Shown: in pieces, positions 32,908-44,809 of the stretch
Layout: the number at the start of each line of letters is the position of its first letter
Numbering within the stretch: the stretch's first letter is position 1
Origin: Oidiodendron maius Zn
Taxonomy: Eukaryota; Ascomycota; Leotiomycetes; Myxotrichaceae
DNA: 64,000 nt
NCBI GenBank assembly: GCA_000827325.1
Contig: KN832874.1
Location: 138,044 to 202,043 of the forward strand
Direction of reading: 5' to 3'
Notes under the pieces: generated by a model
Told to the model about the DNA's origin: nothing
Seen by the model: only the letters and a program-made list of their open reading frames with translations
Databases searched by the model: none
Translations under genes and position numbers: made by a program

Positions 32908-35900
32908 ATGGCGCCGGTTCAACCACCACGGCCAGAGAAAGACAGACGCTTCAAATCCCTTCTCTGCAAGTCTCTCCCATTATAGCAAATTTCTTTAGCA
33001 GTATGAAATACTAACTATGTAGCCCAGCCTTCGCTGCAGAGTTAGAAGAGCAGCTGCCCCATTCATTAGTCAAGCCTCCGGAGGCACTGTTCGAAAAAAT
33101 TCAGAAAACAATCCTAACATTTCCTAGCAATTTGATACCCTCTACAGGTCCTAAAGGTGAGGAAATTGATGGTAAAGGCACGACGCTGTGGAATCTCTGC
33201 ACTCGACTCCGCCGTAATTACGATCTGGACAATCCGCAAGATGTGCCGCTTGTGCTTCTCATGGCGCGTGTCTTCGCGTTTCTATTGCTGGACTGCGCAT
33301 TAGAGAATGGGGAAAACACGACTGCGAATCTTGTGCGGCTGATGAAGGTTGGTATGAAGGCTGCTAAGAATTGCATTGGTACACGATATTGGACTGCGGT
33401 AAGTGTTCTTGGCTGACTTGAAGTAGATAGGAAGCAGCCTGATCTATCGTTGAAAGTACTTGAGAAGTTGGGCAAGTATGAACTGCTATTACTAAAATCG
33501 GATGGACAGTTCCGTTCTGGAGATAACGAGATTCATGAAAGGTTGATTGCGGAATACTATGTACTTAGAACAGCGCTGGTATGCATATCCCTCCTCTCGT
33601 ATATAAAACAGACTCAATTTTATCTTCTAGGCGTGGCAGCAAGACCAACTCAACGTGGCTGACTACATGTTCAACAAATCAATGTCTTCAAAGCACTTCT
33701 TCAATGCAAGCACAGCAGAAAGCCTAGCCGATGTTCTCTACGAGATGGGGCGGGATCTTCTGGGTAAGAGACAGTACACCATGGCTGCTAAATGGCTAGA
33801 AAGAGCACACACTGTCCTCGTGGAGCAAGAGCTCGACAGACTCAGCATGGATGCGAGCGAGCTTCGAATGTCGATTATGGAATCTTTGATCAGAGCATTA
33901 TTAGGGCTGCAAGACAAAGAGTCAACAGATAAGGCACAAAGCTTGGTTGACCTCCTTCAAAACGAGGTTGGAGACAAGTTAATCGTCTTACTGCTGAGAC
34001 TAGAACTGATATCTGCGTCTGCGGATGAAAGTTTTAATAGTACCTCATATTGCGACGTCCTGCAGAGAATGACCAGAACAATGGTGCTTACAGAATCAAA
34101 TTTCAAGTTGATCATGCATCACATACGAAAGCTCGCAGATAAAAGCTCTAATCTGGCATCCAAAGTACTGGACGAACTCCTGAAGCTGCGTGTCCTAGAA
34201 GCAGAAAAAACCGAGTGGGTTGAGAAGGTCATTATAACACGCCTTTGGATGATAAACAGTCAAAAAGAAACCTCAGAGATACCTTCAGCCATTAAGGAAG
34301 TCTTTTCAACTGTCCTTGAGAACCAGTCAGGATCGTTTAGCTCGGCAGCTACTCTAGCAGCACAGACGGTTAGTTCACTTCACTGTAATCAGTCAATAAA
34401 CACTAATAATTTCCAGTTATTATGGAAACGGATCGAGTCCAACTATACGCAAGGCCAGTATGAAGTGGCAGAGGAATGGTGTCGTCTTGCGATGCACCGA
34501 ATCTTTGACAAGTCAGGCGAAATGAATATGGCTCGAATTTCAAGGTAACCCGTAACATTTCCTTTACCGGCACTTAGGCTAACCAAAGTCTTGTAGAAAG
34601 CTCCTATTGTGTTCTCTGGCAAGACAAGATATTAGCAGCGCTCGAGATATTTTTGGTTCGATGCCGGAAGCATCCAAGAATGAGCCGATGACAAGATTCC
34701 TGATGTACAAGGTTGCCATTCGTTCAGAAGATACAGACCTAGCAGCAGAGTGCCTTCGAGTTATAGGCTCTTCGTCCAAAGATCCCACGCTTCTATATGC
34801 CTGTGTCTTAGACGCTCAACAGATAGGTAACAGACACCTTGCCTTAGCTGCCCTGCAGCTCGTCTTGGAGGTGCAAGGCACTTTTGAAAATCAAGGCACC
34901 GGGTCCTCCTGCGTTGTTCACATGCCCGCACTTCTTCGTAGCACGATCTCTTTGACCTCTGCGGTTCTTGATGGGTCGAAGCACGCCGAAGGTTCACCAG
35001 AAGCAGAGGCTAATGTTGACAAACTGTGCAAGCTTTTTGAAGGGGGTATATTGCTCTTCCCGATTTTATAACTAAACGCTGATTTAGGTAGCGGTTAACG
35101 AAATAAAGAAGACATGCTCGAGTGTGCAGGCTTCAGAGACAATCTGGACAGTACTCGAGCTGGAATGGTTTTCAAAAAACTCGTACAACCTCGCCATAAA
35201 GAACCTAGCTATATGGAACCCCAAGCATTCTCTGCGAATGTTATTATGCTGCATCGCATTTATTGATCAATATCCAAAGGAAATGGACGAATCAACCTCC
35301 AATGATCTATGGCTACGCAAGATGTTCTGCGAATTTTCGTCCGCGACCGCTCTGGTTGCCCTAGCTCGCGGGGAGGACATTGTTGAGACTCAACTGCAGA
35401 ACTATCTCAGCCTTCGGAAGCATGTCAGGAGTTTCGATGGACTTTTACAAGAGAAACCTGAAAGCTTAGAGGAAGGCCCAAAACACGATCTGCTTCAAAA
35501 GCTTGCTGTGCTGTTCGGCTTTGATTTTGAGGCTGTTTGTCAACTGAAATCCTGGGACTGTCTTGGCGACGTAATTCTAAAAGCGGTTTACTGCAATCAG
35601 CCTAGAGTATATGAAATAATGGCTGATTGCATATTATGTTCACAAGCCCCGACCCAAGGTTTGTGTCTGAAACTTTCCATTCTGAAACATCTTGTGAAGG
35701 CTAACATTTCTTCACAGTTCTAGTAACTAACCTAAAGAAAATAATCAACGGAGCATGGAGTCTGGAGTCCCTTGATAGCACGAAGCTGGCGAAGTACATG
35801 CGCTGCCTTTTTCAGATCGCACTAACAGACAGTCCTCACATTGCAGAGCAACTCCTTGACCAGATACACAGTATGGCGGAGGAGGCTTCTCAGGTAATAC

Positions 35901-36198
35901 GCACATCTTCTTATGTGACTGTCCCCATATATTCTCGATATCTGCTCCTCTCCCATTTCGAGGCCCGAATACTGATACTTCATTTTCTCAGACAGTTCAG
36001 CCCTATCCTACGGAAGAACTTGAATGGATCGCTGCACGAGCGTTCAACCATGCCGTAGATTTATACTGCAGCGACCAAGACGAAGCCTGCCGGAATTGGG
36101 CCGGCAAGGCGTTCAATATCGCACATTTCTGTGACGACGGGGGCGCTTTGGAGAGAGTACTGCAGAGTAAGTTTTTAGGACTAAAGTGGGATGCTTGA
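32908..36198 (+). CDS. Meiosis protein Spo22/Zip4-like
   Basis: Nine exons are proposed: 32908-32965, 33028-33398, 33438-33578, 33631-34368, 34417-34544, 34597-35045, 35092-35658, 35718-35893 and 35992-36198; 944 residues. The protein is a long series of TPR-like helical pairs (YEMGRDLLGKRQYTMAAKWLERA, GQYEVAEEWCRLAMHR, EWIAARAFNHAVDLYCSDQDEACRNWAGKAFNIA), the architecture of Spo22/Zip4, which links the synaptonemal complex to crossover factors. The C-terminus ends FLGLKWDA. The first intron is either GC-AG (donor at 32966) or GT-AG with a weak donor at 32970 and an acceptor at 33022; both keep frame. Intron 2 is only 39 bases, and intron 4 (34369-34416) is an in-frame 48 bases. The family call is good; exon ends at the 5' side are less sure. 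Confidence 0.8.
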
Positions 36199-36454
36199 CG
36201 CCTGATGAACAGGGAAATAGCCACCTGTATATGTAGATACCTGGCGGATAGAGTTGCAATATACTATTGCACAGATTTAGCAGCTACACAACTATAGTCG
36301 CAGACTAATAAAGTTTCAAATCAATCCATCTCGAGGATCTATATCTATCCACGTAGGGATCTATTACATTGTTTCATCTCTTACAGTGTCATGCGGAAGC
36401 CCGCCCACTTTCCGCTTTCTATCCCCTTTCATGTAATCATACATATCACAAGAC

Positions 36455-38188
36455 TTACTGATACAAAACCTGGTTCAGGAGTTTCCCAAAGACGCCTCTA
36501 ACCCTCTTCGGCTGCTCGCCAACACACATAAAGACCACAGCCGTACTGATTGCAAAAGCTAGCGTCTCCTTCCATTGCTCCTCGAGTGCATAGCGCCGAG
36601 GGAGGATAGTCGCCAGAGCTCGCGGAGCCACCCAGAGGCCGATATCTTTCCTCCTGCCCTCATGCTCCAGCAAGATCGTCCAGCCGCAAATGGCGCAGCC
36701 CGTCCCAATACAGATGCCGGAATCGAGAGTCTGGCGAGCCGGATGCGAAGTTCCGAGGATTCGGGGACCGAGACGCGTGCGACCGAGGCAGACGCCGTAG
36801 TAATATAGTGCCGTGAAGGCCCCGATGAAGGCAGAGGAGCGAGCAGAGGATTTCATCGCATAGATCAAGCTCTGCCTGGTTGGGTTGCGGATTACGAGGG
36901 CAATGTTGAGAGGCACGTAGGTCGAGAGGCAGAGGATGGAGGTCTGTACGAAGCGAATCAGGGCGTGCAATTCACAGCTCTGACCGCCGCGGCCCATGTG
37001 CACCATTTCGCAGGGGAAAGGAACACTCTTGATGGGGTCGGCGTAGTGGAGAGGCCAGCCGTAGTCTTTGCACATGTTTCTTAAGAACGCAGCTTCGTCA
37101 TAGCAATCAGTGCCATATTGTATGGTTCCTGCCTTGAGATGACGGAGGGCGACGAGGAGACGCTGGTCGACTTGCGCAGCCTGGGTGATCCATTTGTTGT
37201 AAGACTGGGGAAGGCGCTCGGGAACGTAGATGAAAGCCCACATTATCAGGGCCGACGAAGAAGCGAAGATGGCTGTATCAGCGAGGGACGATATGGCTTG
37301 TTCGAACTAGCTCCGTGTCAGTACTTCTCTAGATGATGTGCCGTGGTCGGCTACCTTAGACCATTTCCCAGCAACAGTCCTCCGAATCCTGTGCCTGGAC
37401 CACAGCTCTCCCACCACTACATCGACAGCTCTAGTTACCGCAAAGAGGGTCAGGTCTATAGTTCGGCCAGCATATCGAGTTGCCTTATGCTTGACCCCAT
37501 TTGGCGTATCGTAGGGGATAGTACCCAGAAATACATCGCTCTTTTTTGACTGCAGCAGCTCCAGGCTAAACCATGCCGCAATAAAGGATGAGAGTAATCT
37601 GGCAAGCCTGTAAATGATTAGTAAAACTGTAATATAAATTGGATATATTCGTTAACATGGAGATAGAGATATAAGCTTTAGTTGGTGTGGAAGTCACTTG
37701 ACGTGTTGATGTGCCAATTGAAATCATTTGCGAGGTAGCATAATTCAATCAAATAAGGGGGGAAATACCGTATTTGGGCAGTCTTCGAGAACCCTGATAC
37801 CAGACGAGTAACTAATCTTCGTAGGGGAATCTAATATCTATTAGTTTTTGTTATACCTAGGAATTCTTGATGTCTCAGGAAATGAATTATCACGTGCCTC
37901 AATTAACGTCGAGCCTCCAATGAGCGCCGCACAGAAGGTGGGAAAGCGCTGGGGGTCCAATCCCTTGAGCAGAATCGAGCCAGCTGAGGAGAGGAGGCTA
38001 TTTGGCTTCTTCTTGTCGTTATTCTTCCTCTTCCGGATGAGGTGCGTCAGCAGGAGAGAGAGCAGCCTCGGGATGGTACTTGAGGCGTAACCCAAGACAT
38101 AGGCGCGAACCAGGGGCCGTAGCACGGGAGGGATGGAGCGTTCCAGAGACATGCCCTGGGAGGCCAGAGAAGGTTTGGTCGCCTGCAT
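36455..38188 (-). CDS. TMEM135-like integral membrane protein
   Basis: Three exons (38188-37857, 37607-37355, 37306-36455) give 478 residues. The N-terminal part contains PVLRPLVRAYVLGYASSTIPRLL and LDPQRFPTFCAALIGGSTL, the middle LLSSFIAAWFSLELLQ, TIDLTLFAVTRAVDVVVGELW and SALIMWAFIYVPERLPQSYNKWI, and the last part several more hydrophobic helices. This matches the fungal relatives of TMEM135, a protein of peroxisomes, mitochondria and lipid droplets in animals. The protein is basic with about 6-8 membrane segments. The fungal members have no established function. A CACGTG lies inside the first exon (about 37891). The start is the first ATG before the conserved block. Confidence 0.78.
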
Positions 38189-39406
38189 ATTGATTGAGGG
38201 CCTTGATCGTGCCTGTGGTGACGCCGCAAGAGGGCAGATCCCCGCCGGAAGGGGCAGTCAGATGATGGGCGTCGTGACACGATAGTCTTCTGCGGTCCGA
38301 CCCTTGAAGACTTAGCAATCTGCAGCAAAACAGCCAGTCTAAGCGTGAGGTGCAGCAGTGTTCATGTCTCCCGGCGAGGAGGAGCTTTTGCGGATGCGCC
38401 AGTTGGGGGTTCGATAGGAGTGACCAAAGGCCCAATCACGCGGCCAAGGACCAGCTGAACGGAAGGTGGGCAAAAAAAAAAGGCAGATACTCGACGTGGG
38501 GGGATGTTGGCTCAGAGGCCGTCCTTCTTGAGATGGAATATCGAGTTGGGAGAAAGGCAGTTAGAGTGGCAGGGTCTAAGTTGAAGTAGGGAGGTGGCTG
38601 TCCTGGTGCGGAAGAGTAGGGCAGCAAAAGTGGACCGTGGGGGTTGAAGAAGTAGCAGAAGGAGAGACTAAGAAGTGAAGAATAAAGGAGAGTGAGGAGA
38701 TGACTCGTAAAATTGGATTAGAGAAGAAGAGCCTCTCCTAAGGATTTGGTGGCATATCACGTTGTCTTTGAGCTGCCTTGGAGTGTCCGCAATAGGAATT
38801 GTGTCTCCTTTCGTGAGGCCGAGGTTCGAGTGGGTCACTCTAATTTCCTTGGATAATTACGGAATAAATACACAAAATCCAGCCGAGGCATGGTATTTAC
38901 GCCCACTCCCCCGCTTTTCTTGGTGGTAAAGCGCTCTGAGATGCCCTGAGAATACAAAACTACCGTAAATCTAGACAATTAGGCGACCGCTAAATTACCG
39001 CTATTCAGGCTGGATCCCGAACTCTATTCCAACACTCCATCTTTCTGGCTTTTGTCGACCCTCTGCGCTCCCTCTTTTCCCCGACATTTCTTATATCCCC
39101 ACAGTCCCAATGTCCTGCAGCTCGTGATATCGACTCTCCTCTCTCCCTCTCCTCCTCTACTCTTGCGCCCTCCAAATCACCAACCTCGCTCCTCCCTCTC
39201 CAGCCCCCAAAATCACCTCATTCGCACCTGGCCGATATTGACGATCTTCACTGCCTAACGCCTCCGGCTTGAACTCGCTCTGCCGGGAATTTCCTTGATG
39301 AGGATGGTGGAGTTCGTCACCTTCACAACTCTGCGTCGTACTTTCTCCCTACCACAATAGCCACCTCTATAATTCTCCTCTCTCTATAATCTATTTGGCA
39401 GCACTC
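38189..39406. promoter_or_regulatory. Divergent promoter, TMEM135-like / bHLH gene, 1.2 kb
   Basis: It is larger than most intergenic regions here. The half next to the bHLH gene (39040-39400) is pyrimidine-rich on the plus strand, as expected for a long leader, and contains small upstream ATGs (39052, 39301). No supported gene is seen. Confidence 0.45.
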
Positions 39407-40766
39407 ATGCTTGCTGTGCAACGTCCTAGAATGGGTAAGTAGAGCCATCGAACCACTTTCCACGTGCGTGGGACAACCCCCCCATTCTGACCTACCTCCA
39501 GATCCATTCGACGCCTCCTCCAGCTTCCCCTTCCCCTCTCCAACCGCTCCGGCTCCCGGACCCTCCCTCCTCGACGACAGCGAGGCCAAGCTTCTGGATA
39601 GCTTCTTCGATGGGGTATCATCGGATCATTTCAACTACGACTTCTTCTCAAATCCTCCAGACGGCTCGGAACTAGGGCTAGGATGGGATGAGCTGCCACC
39701 GACATTTATGGGAACGACCTCCTCCTTCGGCCACCAGCCACAGATGGCATCACATCCGTTGGGGGACATAAATTTCGCTGATTTGGGGACGCACATTAAT
39801 GGCGCAACCACGATTCCGTCATCTACGACTACGAATGTATTGGGATCATCTACTCTCCTCGGGAATGGATCCAACGGTGCATCACAGAACATATCAAATA
39901 ATACACTTTTCCAGGGGTCGGACTCGACGATGCGGCCCACAAATGGACAAACCAGATCTCACTCGATGGCACAATATCCAACCCGAACGAACCCGCTTGC
40001 TCAAGATAGAGCCGAGTCGAGAAGCGACTGGATGCCAGTCCCTTTCTATACAGATATGGTCTTTGGAAACCAGTCTGAAGTGGCCGGGCGTGAGAGGCAG
40101 GCGAGTCTAGCTCATGCGAGAGGCGACATCCTGTGGGGCTCAGACTCGAATTTCGTGCCGGCCCAGGCATTTGTGCCGCCTTCCCATGAGAGAAAGCAAG
40201 TCGCCGCATTAGAACTATCGCATATAAAAGCCGTCGAAGAAGCATTTTACGAAACGAATAAGAACCTAGAGACCCCAAGTAGCCGGTCTTCGAGCCCATC
40301 TCTCCCGAATCAGAGGACTAAGTCTGGTCATGACGATGATGGTTCAGACCCAAGACCGGTGAAGCGGAGAAAGAGCAACTTCCAAGCTGAATTAGATGGA
40401 GACGACTCACCCGCTTCTGCAAAGGACTTGAGGAAGCAGAAACCTTTAAAACAAGATAGGTCTACCAGCCCAACGTCGAAATCGAATCAGAAGCGACGTA
40501 AATCTGGTACGGGCAATACCACCTCGAAACCGGCAAGGGAAAATCTTACCGAGGAGCAAAAGAGAGAGAACCATATCAAGAGCGAGCAGAAGCGGAGAAC
40601 ACTGATCAGAGAGGGTTTCGAGGATCTGAACAATCTCGTCCCTGGGCTTCGAGGAGGCGGATTCAGCAAGAGTGCCGTCCTTATAATGTCGGCGGACTGG
40701 CTTGAAGGCTTATTACGGGGGAACGAGGTGCTGCGGCAACGACTGGAAGCGTTACAGAACCGATGA
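39407..40766 (+). CDS. Basic helix-loop-helix transcription factor (Ino4/Mlx-like)
   Basis: Two exons (39407-39434 and 39502-40766) give 430 residues. The first exon holds only MLAVQRPRM. Residues 10-330 are Ser/Pro/Asn-rich and low in predicted structure, with basic patches (PVKRRKS, NQKRRKSG). The bHLH domain lies at about residues 350-425: a basic region ENHIKSEQKRRTLIREGF with His, Glu and Arg in the positions that read CACGTG-type E-boxes, helix 1 FEDLNNLVPGL, a short GGGFSK loop and helix 2 SAVLIMSADWLEGLL. The leucine-rich helix after it (RGNEVLRQRLEAL) may dimerise. Fungal factors of this form regulate lipid or carbon metabolism; the assignment to the Ino4/Mlx type is inference. Confidence 0.8.
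39461..39466 (+). promoter_or_regulatory. CACGTG E-box in bHLH intron 1
   Basis: A perfect palindromic E-box lies within the first intron of the bHLH gene (intron 39435-39501). It is the type of site such a protein would bind, so autoregulation is possible. One site alone is weak evidence. Confidence 0.4.
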
Positions 40767-41610
40767 CAACTTTGATATTTGGAGATACCAGGCAAAGGAG
40801 ATATGATTACCCCGTAGGAAATTTATGCCACGAGTGCGGACAAAATGGGCGGCGAAAAGGGCGGAATGGGAAGGCATGGATTTTTTACGATATGATACAC
40901 AAGATTTCGACATTAACACTTCCTCAGGTTTGGGAACAGGCAATATCTCTGGGCTGCCGTATTTTTTACCTGTATAATGTTGTATACTACAAGAGTACGA
41001 TACACACTAATACCATATACAGCGTGAAATACCAGAACAGTCTCATATCTTCTCTGCATTTATTCCATTCCATCTGGCAATTGCCCCCTAACTCCCACAC
41101 TTTCATCATATTCTCAAATTATTTTTAAACATACCTCGGAATCCCACCATCCAGAGTTTCAACCCCTTCCACTTGAAACATGACCCCTCTCTCCGTTCGT
41201 ATTTCTCCCTTGTGCCTTACGCTCCTGTACACTAAGTGCGGGGGCCAGGGGGGTGCCTGGGTCTCCATTTCTCGGGCTCGGCAGTTACGTAGACTCGCAC
41301 GTGCTTCTGCAATTCACGTTTATCCCCTCTTTCAACTCCTTCGAACACATAATTTTGGCACACATGATGAGGTAAGAGCTGCACGGCCCGATCCCCGCTG
41401 ATGCTGGATCTCGGATCTGGAAATTGTGGAGAAGTGGATGATTTGTGCGCGATGGTTGGGTTTATAGATCGGACAAGGAGAGGAGGCTTCCGATCCGCTC
41501 CGGGGTTGAGGTAAGCGAGGGGGAATAGGTGGGAAGTAGGGAGGAGATGGAGAGGAGGAGAGTGAAAGATGGTTGTTATGGGGTAATTTATCACTATTAT
41601 CGTGTTGTCG
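40767..41610. other. Convergent 3' flank, 844 bases
   Basis: These are 3' regions of the bHLH and polymerase iota genes. Frames of 73-137 codons here show no domain. Confidence 0.45.
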
Positions 41611-43674
41611 TCATTCGTCAAGACTATGGAATCGCTCATGAGCACTCATCGCAAAAGCAGGCATGACAGCGCCGCAGATGCCACATCTCTCATGGCTCTC
41701 GTCCACACCCTCGTCATCCCATTCATCCTCATCGATCGAGTCTTGTGTTGGGTGGAGAGTATCCTCTGAACCCGCTATGATGGTATCTACAGCTTCATGG
41801 CCAGCACTTGGCTCTGCTGCATGATGACCTTCAGCTGGCTCGGTCGTAGATGCTCCTAGTGGAATTGGGCCAGGAGCGACAGGTCTGTCTTCGACTTTCC
41901 ACTCCTTGAGAACGTCTTCCTGACGCCTGAACATCTTGCCAATATCTCGACCGCCAGCGCCGCTCTCGTCGCTTGCCGTCTCGACCATGTTGGTGACTCC
42001 AATATTTATCAAGCTAAGATTCCAGCTGCCTTGAGGGGAGTGTAGTCGCTTGAACATAGGCACCAGGCACTCCTGGACCAGTCTCTCTGCGATGGAATCG
42101 ACACTGCTACTGAGATCGAAGACAAAATTTGGCAGTGGCCCAGATCTGGATATTCTATTGAAGCTTCTCGTTCTTGCTCCTTCATCATTCAGGGGAGGGC
42201 GGGGCCTTGTGGAAAGACGTACCGTTTTGGGATGGGCAATCCATCTTTTTTTAGACCTGGAGTCCGGGTCGTCTTCATCTTCCACAAGGTCCGCGTGCAT
42301 CCTATTGATCAGACTTGTGGCCAGCATTTGGAGCTCTTTCAAGACCTGGGCCATGGTATCAATACGACCGTAGGAATCCTCGATGCTAATCTGGGTAGGG
42401 ATCTTTTTCGCCTGCTGGACTTCAACGTCGTCAATCCCTCTTATCAGCCCCCATATCTTGGCACCAATTCCGCGTTCAGCTCCTGGCACACCCAAGACCT
42501 TTTCAAGCAGCTCTGATCCCATTGAGGGGAAACGCCGAACATCCCGCACACTCACGGACTCTTTCGTCCCGCCCCAACCTTGGCCGACACCAAAATCGGG
42601 TGGTCTTGAGAGGACGTGGTTGCGAATGCGCTGGGCTGTCTTGAAACCAATCCCGGGTATCTTGCCAATCTCATGGCTGTCGACAAATTTAGTGACGTTG
42701 GAACCTAGGGTCGTTGCCGTGTGACCACCACCGTCATCTTCAGCTATGTCATATGGCGGGCAGAGCGTCGTCTGCGCTTTGGGCTTGTTCACATTACCCA
42801 CTAGCTTACTCAGAAGCTTACTCGTTGATATGCCGACAGTTGACGTGTATCCCATCTCCTCTTCTAAGCCCAGTCTGAGACGTTGAGCAAAGTGCGAGCC
42901 TAGGATGAGGCGAGCAGTGAGTACATCCATGTGGGCATTCGGGGCGGAATGTGGACACGGCAGGATGTAGTCAGGGGGGTAGACATGACCGGCAATTGCA
43001 GTAGCATCAAATGGGAACCCGACGGTAGGGTCATTACGGTCGAGGCAGAAGAAGGAATGTTTCAGGTCGTGCGGGTTGAGCAGTTTTAGGTTGTAATCGA
43101 CAATGTCCGTCACGTCGAGGAATACCTCATCAAAGCCAAGCTTTTCGACCTTTCCACTCCAGGTAAAGCCCTCGAGGTATCTGTACAGGAGCTTAGAGGC
43201 ATCTCGGAACCTTCCCAGCTCTTCCCCGAGCACTATAATAAGATCAGGAACTTTCTTTTTAGCCTCGCTAATCAGCTCGAGTTTGTGCAGTCCCCGGCGG
43301 CGGGCCTCGTAATTGCAGGTAACCACGATCTGTTTCTTGGTTGCCTTGAGCCGTTGCCATCGTAAGGGGGGACTTTTGCACTTATACCTGTTGCACAGCC
43401 TTTCGTAGTCAGCCTTACGTCCAACGCGAGGCAAAAGGCTTGGCCAGGATACGAAAGGATGAATAGGACAGGAAATGTGGCGTCCGGAGCTACATACCAA
43501 AGGCAGAGATTTCAGAGCCGGGTTCTCATGCTCGAAGACAGATGCATAAAAGCAGTCATAATCCTGGACCCAGTAAGTTTCTTTCCAGCAGGCTGGATTC
43601 GGTCCACGAGGCTGAAAGCTTACAAAATGCACCACCACTCTATCAGCCCTCATGGGCCTGGGCTGATACGGCAT
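41611..43674 (-). CDS. DNA polymerase iota-like Y-family polymerase
   Basis: Four exons are needed: 43674-43624, 43563-43498, 43399-43388 (12 bases) and 43335-41611; 617 residues. The catalytic N-terminus starts VVVHF-DYDCFYASVFE (first metal-binding Asp and steric-gate region), continues LPL-AVQQ-KQIVVTCNYEARRRGL, and has the second acidic motif in KLGFDEVFLDV. STVGISTSKLLSKLVGNVNKP and IPGIGFKTAQRI are the fingers/thumb blocks. The little-finger domain follows. The end carries a zinc-finger pattern C-x2-C-x11-H-x3-H (CGICGAVMPAF...), as in ubiquitin-binding UBZ modules, fitting recruitment by ubiquitinated PCNA. Y-family polymerases perform translesion synthesis. Iota and eta types are close; the block order favours iota. 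Confidence 0.85.
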   Translation of the reverse strand: MPYQPRPMRADRVVVHFVSFQPRGPNPACWKETYWVQDYDCFYASVFEHENPALKSLPLVCSSGRHISCPIHPFVSWPSLLPRVGRKADYERLCNRYKCKSPPLRWQRLKATKKQIVVTCNYEARRRGLHKLELISEAKKKVPDLIIVLGEELGRFRDASKLLYRYLEGFTWSGKVEKLGFDEVFLDVTDIVDYNLKLLNPHDLKHSFFCLDRNDPTVGFPFDATAIAGHVYPPDYILPCPHSAPNAHMDVLTARLILGSHFAQRLRLGLEEEMGYTSTVGISTSKLLSKLVGNVNKPKAQTTLCPPYDIAEDDGGGHTATTLGSNVTKFVDSHEIGKIPGIGFKTAQRIRNHVLSRPPDFGVGQGWGGTKESVSVRDVRRFPSMGSELLEKVLGVPGAERGIGAKIWGLIRGIDDVEVQQAKKIPTQISIEDSYGRIDTMAQVLKELQMLATSLINRMHADLVEDEDDPDSRSKKRWIAHPKTVRLSTRPRPPLNDEGARTRSFNRISRSGPLPNFVFDLSSSVDSIAERLVQECLVPMFKRLHSPQGSWNLSLINIGVTNMVETASDESGAGGRDIGKMFRRQEDVLKEWKVEDRPVAPGPIPLGASTTEPAEGHHAAEPSAGHEAVDTIIAGSEDTLHPTQDSIDEDEWDDEGVDESHERCGICGAVMPAFAMSAHERFHSLDE
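43388..43399 (-). other. 12-base microexon of the polymerase iota gene
   Basis: It encodes exactly A-V-Q-Q, flanked by ...GAAAG acceptor and a GTATAA donor. It restores the family string LPLAVQQKQIVVTC between the neighbouring exons, both in phase 0. Confidence 0.8.
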
Positions 43675-44809
43675 GTCAAGCTAAGAGCCGCAACGGTAAT
43701 GAAATACGCACGCTGTCGGACGTGTCAAGTCTGCGCAGCTGAGCGGTATCTCGGTGTCAAAAGAACAAAAAAGGTAATATTATGTGGTTGCCGTCCCGTC
43801 TAGCTGGTGACTTGTGGCCCATGGTGAAATTAGTGTGTCTTTGTAAACTTTAGTAAGGCGGCTCGCGTCCAGGGACGACATGAGGGGTGATATTGTGCCT
43901 TAGGACTGAGGCCAGAATGGCATATAATTAGATAATCCTGCTCTCCCGTTCAAGTCTAGCCCTTCTTGTGATACTTCCGTCTCCATCCTCCTCGCCGTCC
44001 TCCGCCATCCCAACGGCTGGTGTGATTCCCAGTGCGGCCTCTCTCCCAGTCCTTCATCCTCGGTGATCCATCACCACTCGTCCTCCTCCCTTCTGCGAGT
44101 TCCTCAACGGCGACCCCGCCATCCGGATGCGCCGCACCTGGTGGATGCCCAGAGTGGCCAGACGCGACTAATTGACGCTGACAACGGGCCTGCAAGACGC
44201 CTCCAGGCGCTCCCGAAATAGCATCACCCGGATATACCGGCCATACGAATCGCACACAGGCGTCGGGGCCGGCCAATCGGCGATGTGTGAATGTGGTTGC
44301 ATGACGGCTCGGCGCTTCGGCCAGCCAGTGTCAGCTCGCGCCGCCTCGTCCTGCAGGCATTCACGTACACTCCGAGGAGTGGCCACAGCCATCCCTGGCC
44401 AGTACGTGCGTCTCTTTTTATATCTGGCCTCTTGCGACGAGCTGTAAAAATACGGCAGTCCCGCGCTTAAGTGGGTTCTGGAAACCCATCACCCGCACTT
44501 GTCACCCGCATTAGACCTGTTATTTCGGGGCTGCTGAGTGCCTCGACCTATTTTCGCTGCACCAGCGCCATACTCTTCGTATATTACCCCCGCATGTCTG
44601 CGTTGCCCGGTTTTTGCATTTGGCGATCTCACGATACCAACAATCTCTATTGTTATTAACCGCTCGTATCTTCGGGTCTCACCCCGCCTGCGATAGAGCC
44701 ACTGCTTCTTGGTCTCTTGGACGCTGCTGTGCCAAGAACTATTCCCCTCTGATCTCGCGATCAGGGCTCTCATAGGATGCTTGCTCCTTGCAAGCCATAT
44801 CCATCCATC
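43675..44809. promoter_or_regulatory. Divergent promoter, 1.1 kb
   Basis: This lies between the polymerase iota gene and the next plus-strand gene. The part from 43950 to 44420 is GC-rich with a few frames (43956-44276 minus, 44172-44447 plus) of no recognisable content. Nothing more is supportable. Confidence 0.4.

Noticed and set aside
43956-44447. Frames in the GC-rich promoter between polymerase iota and the next gene
   Set aside because: No recognisable motif, and both strands are equally open.
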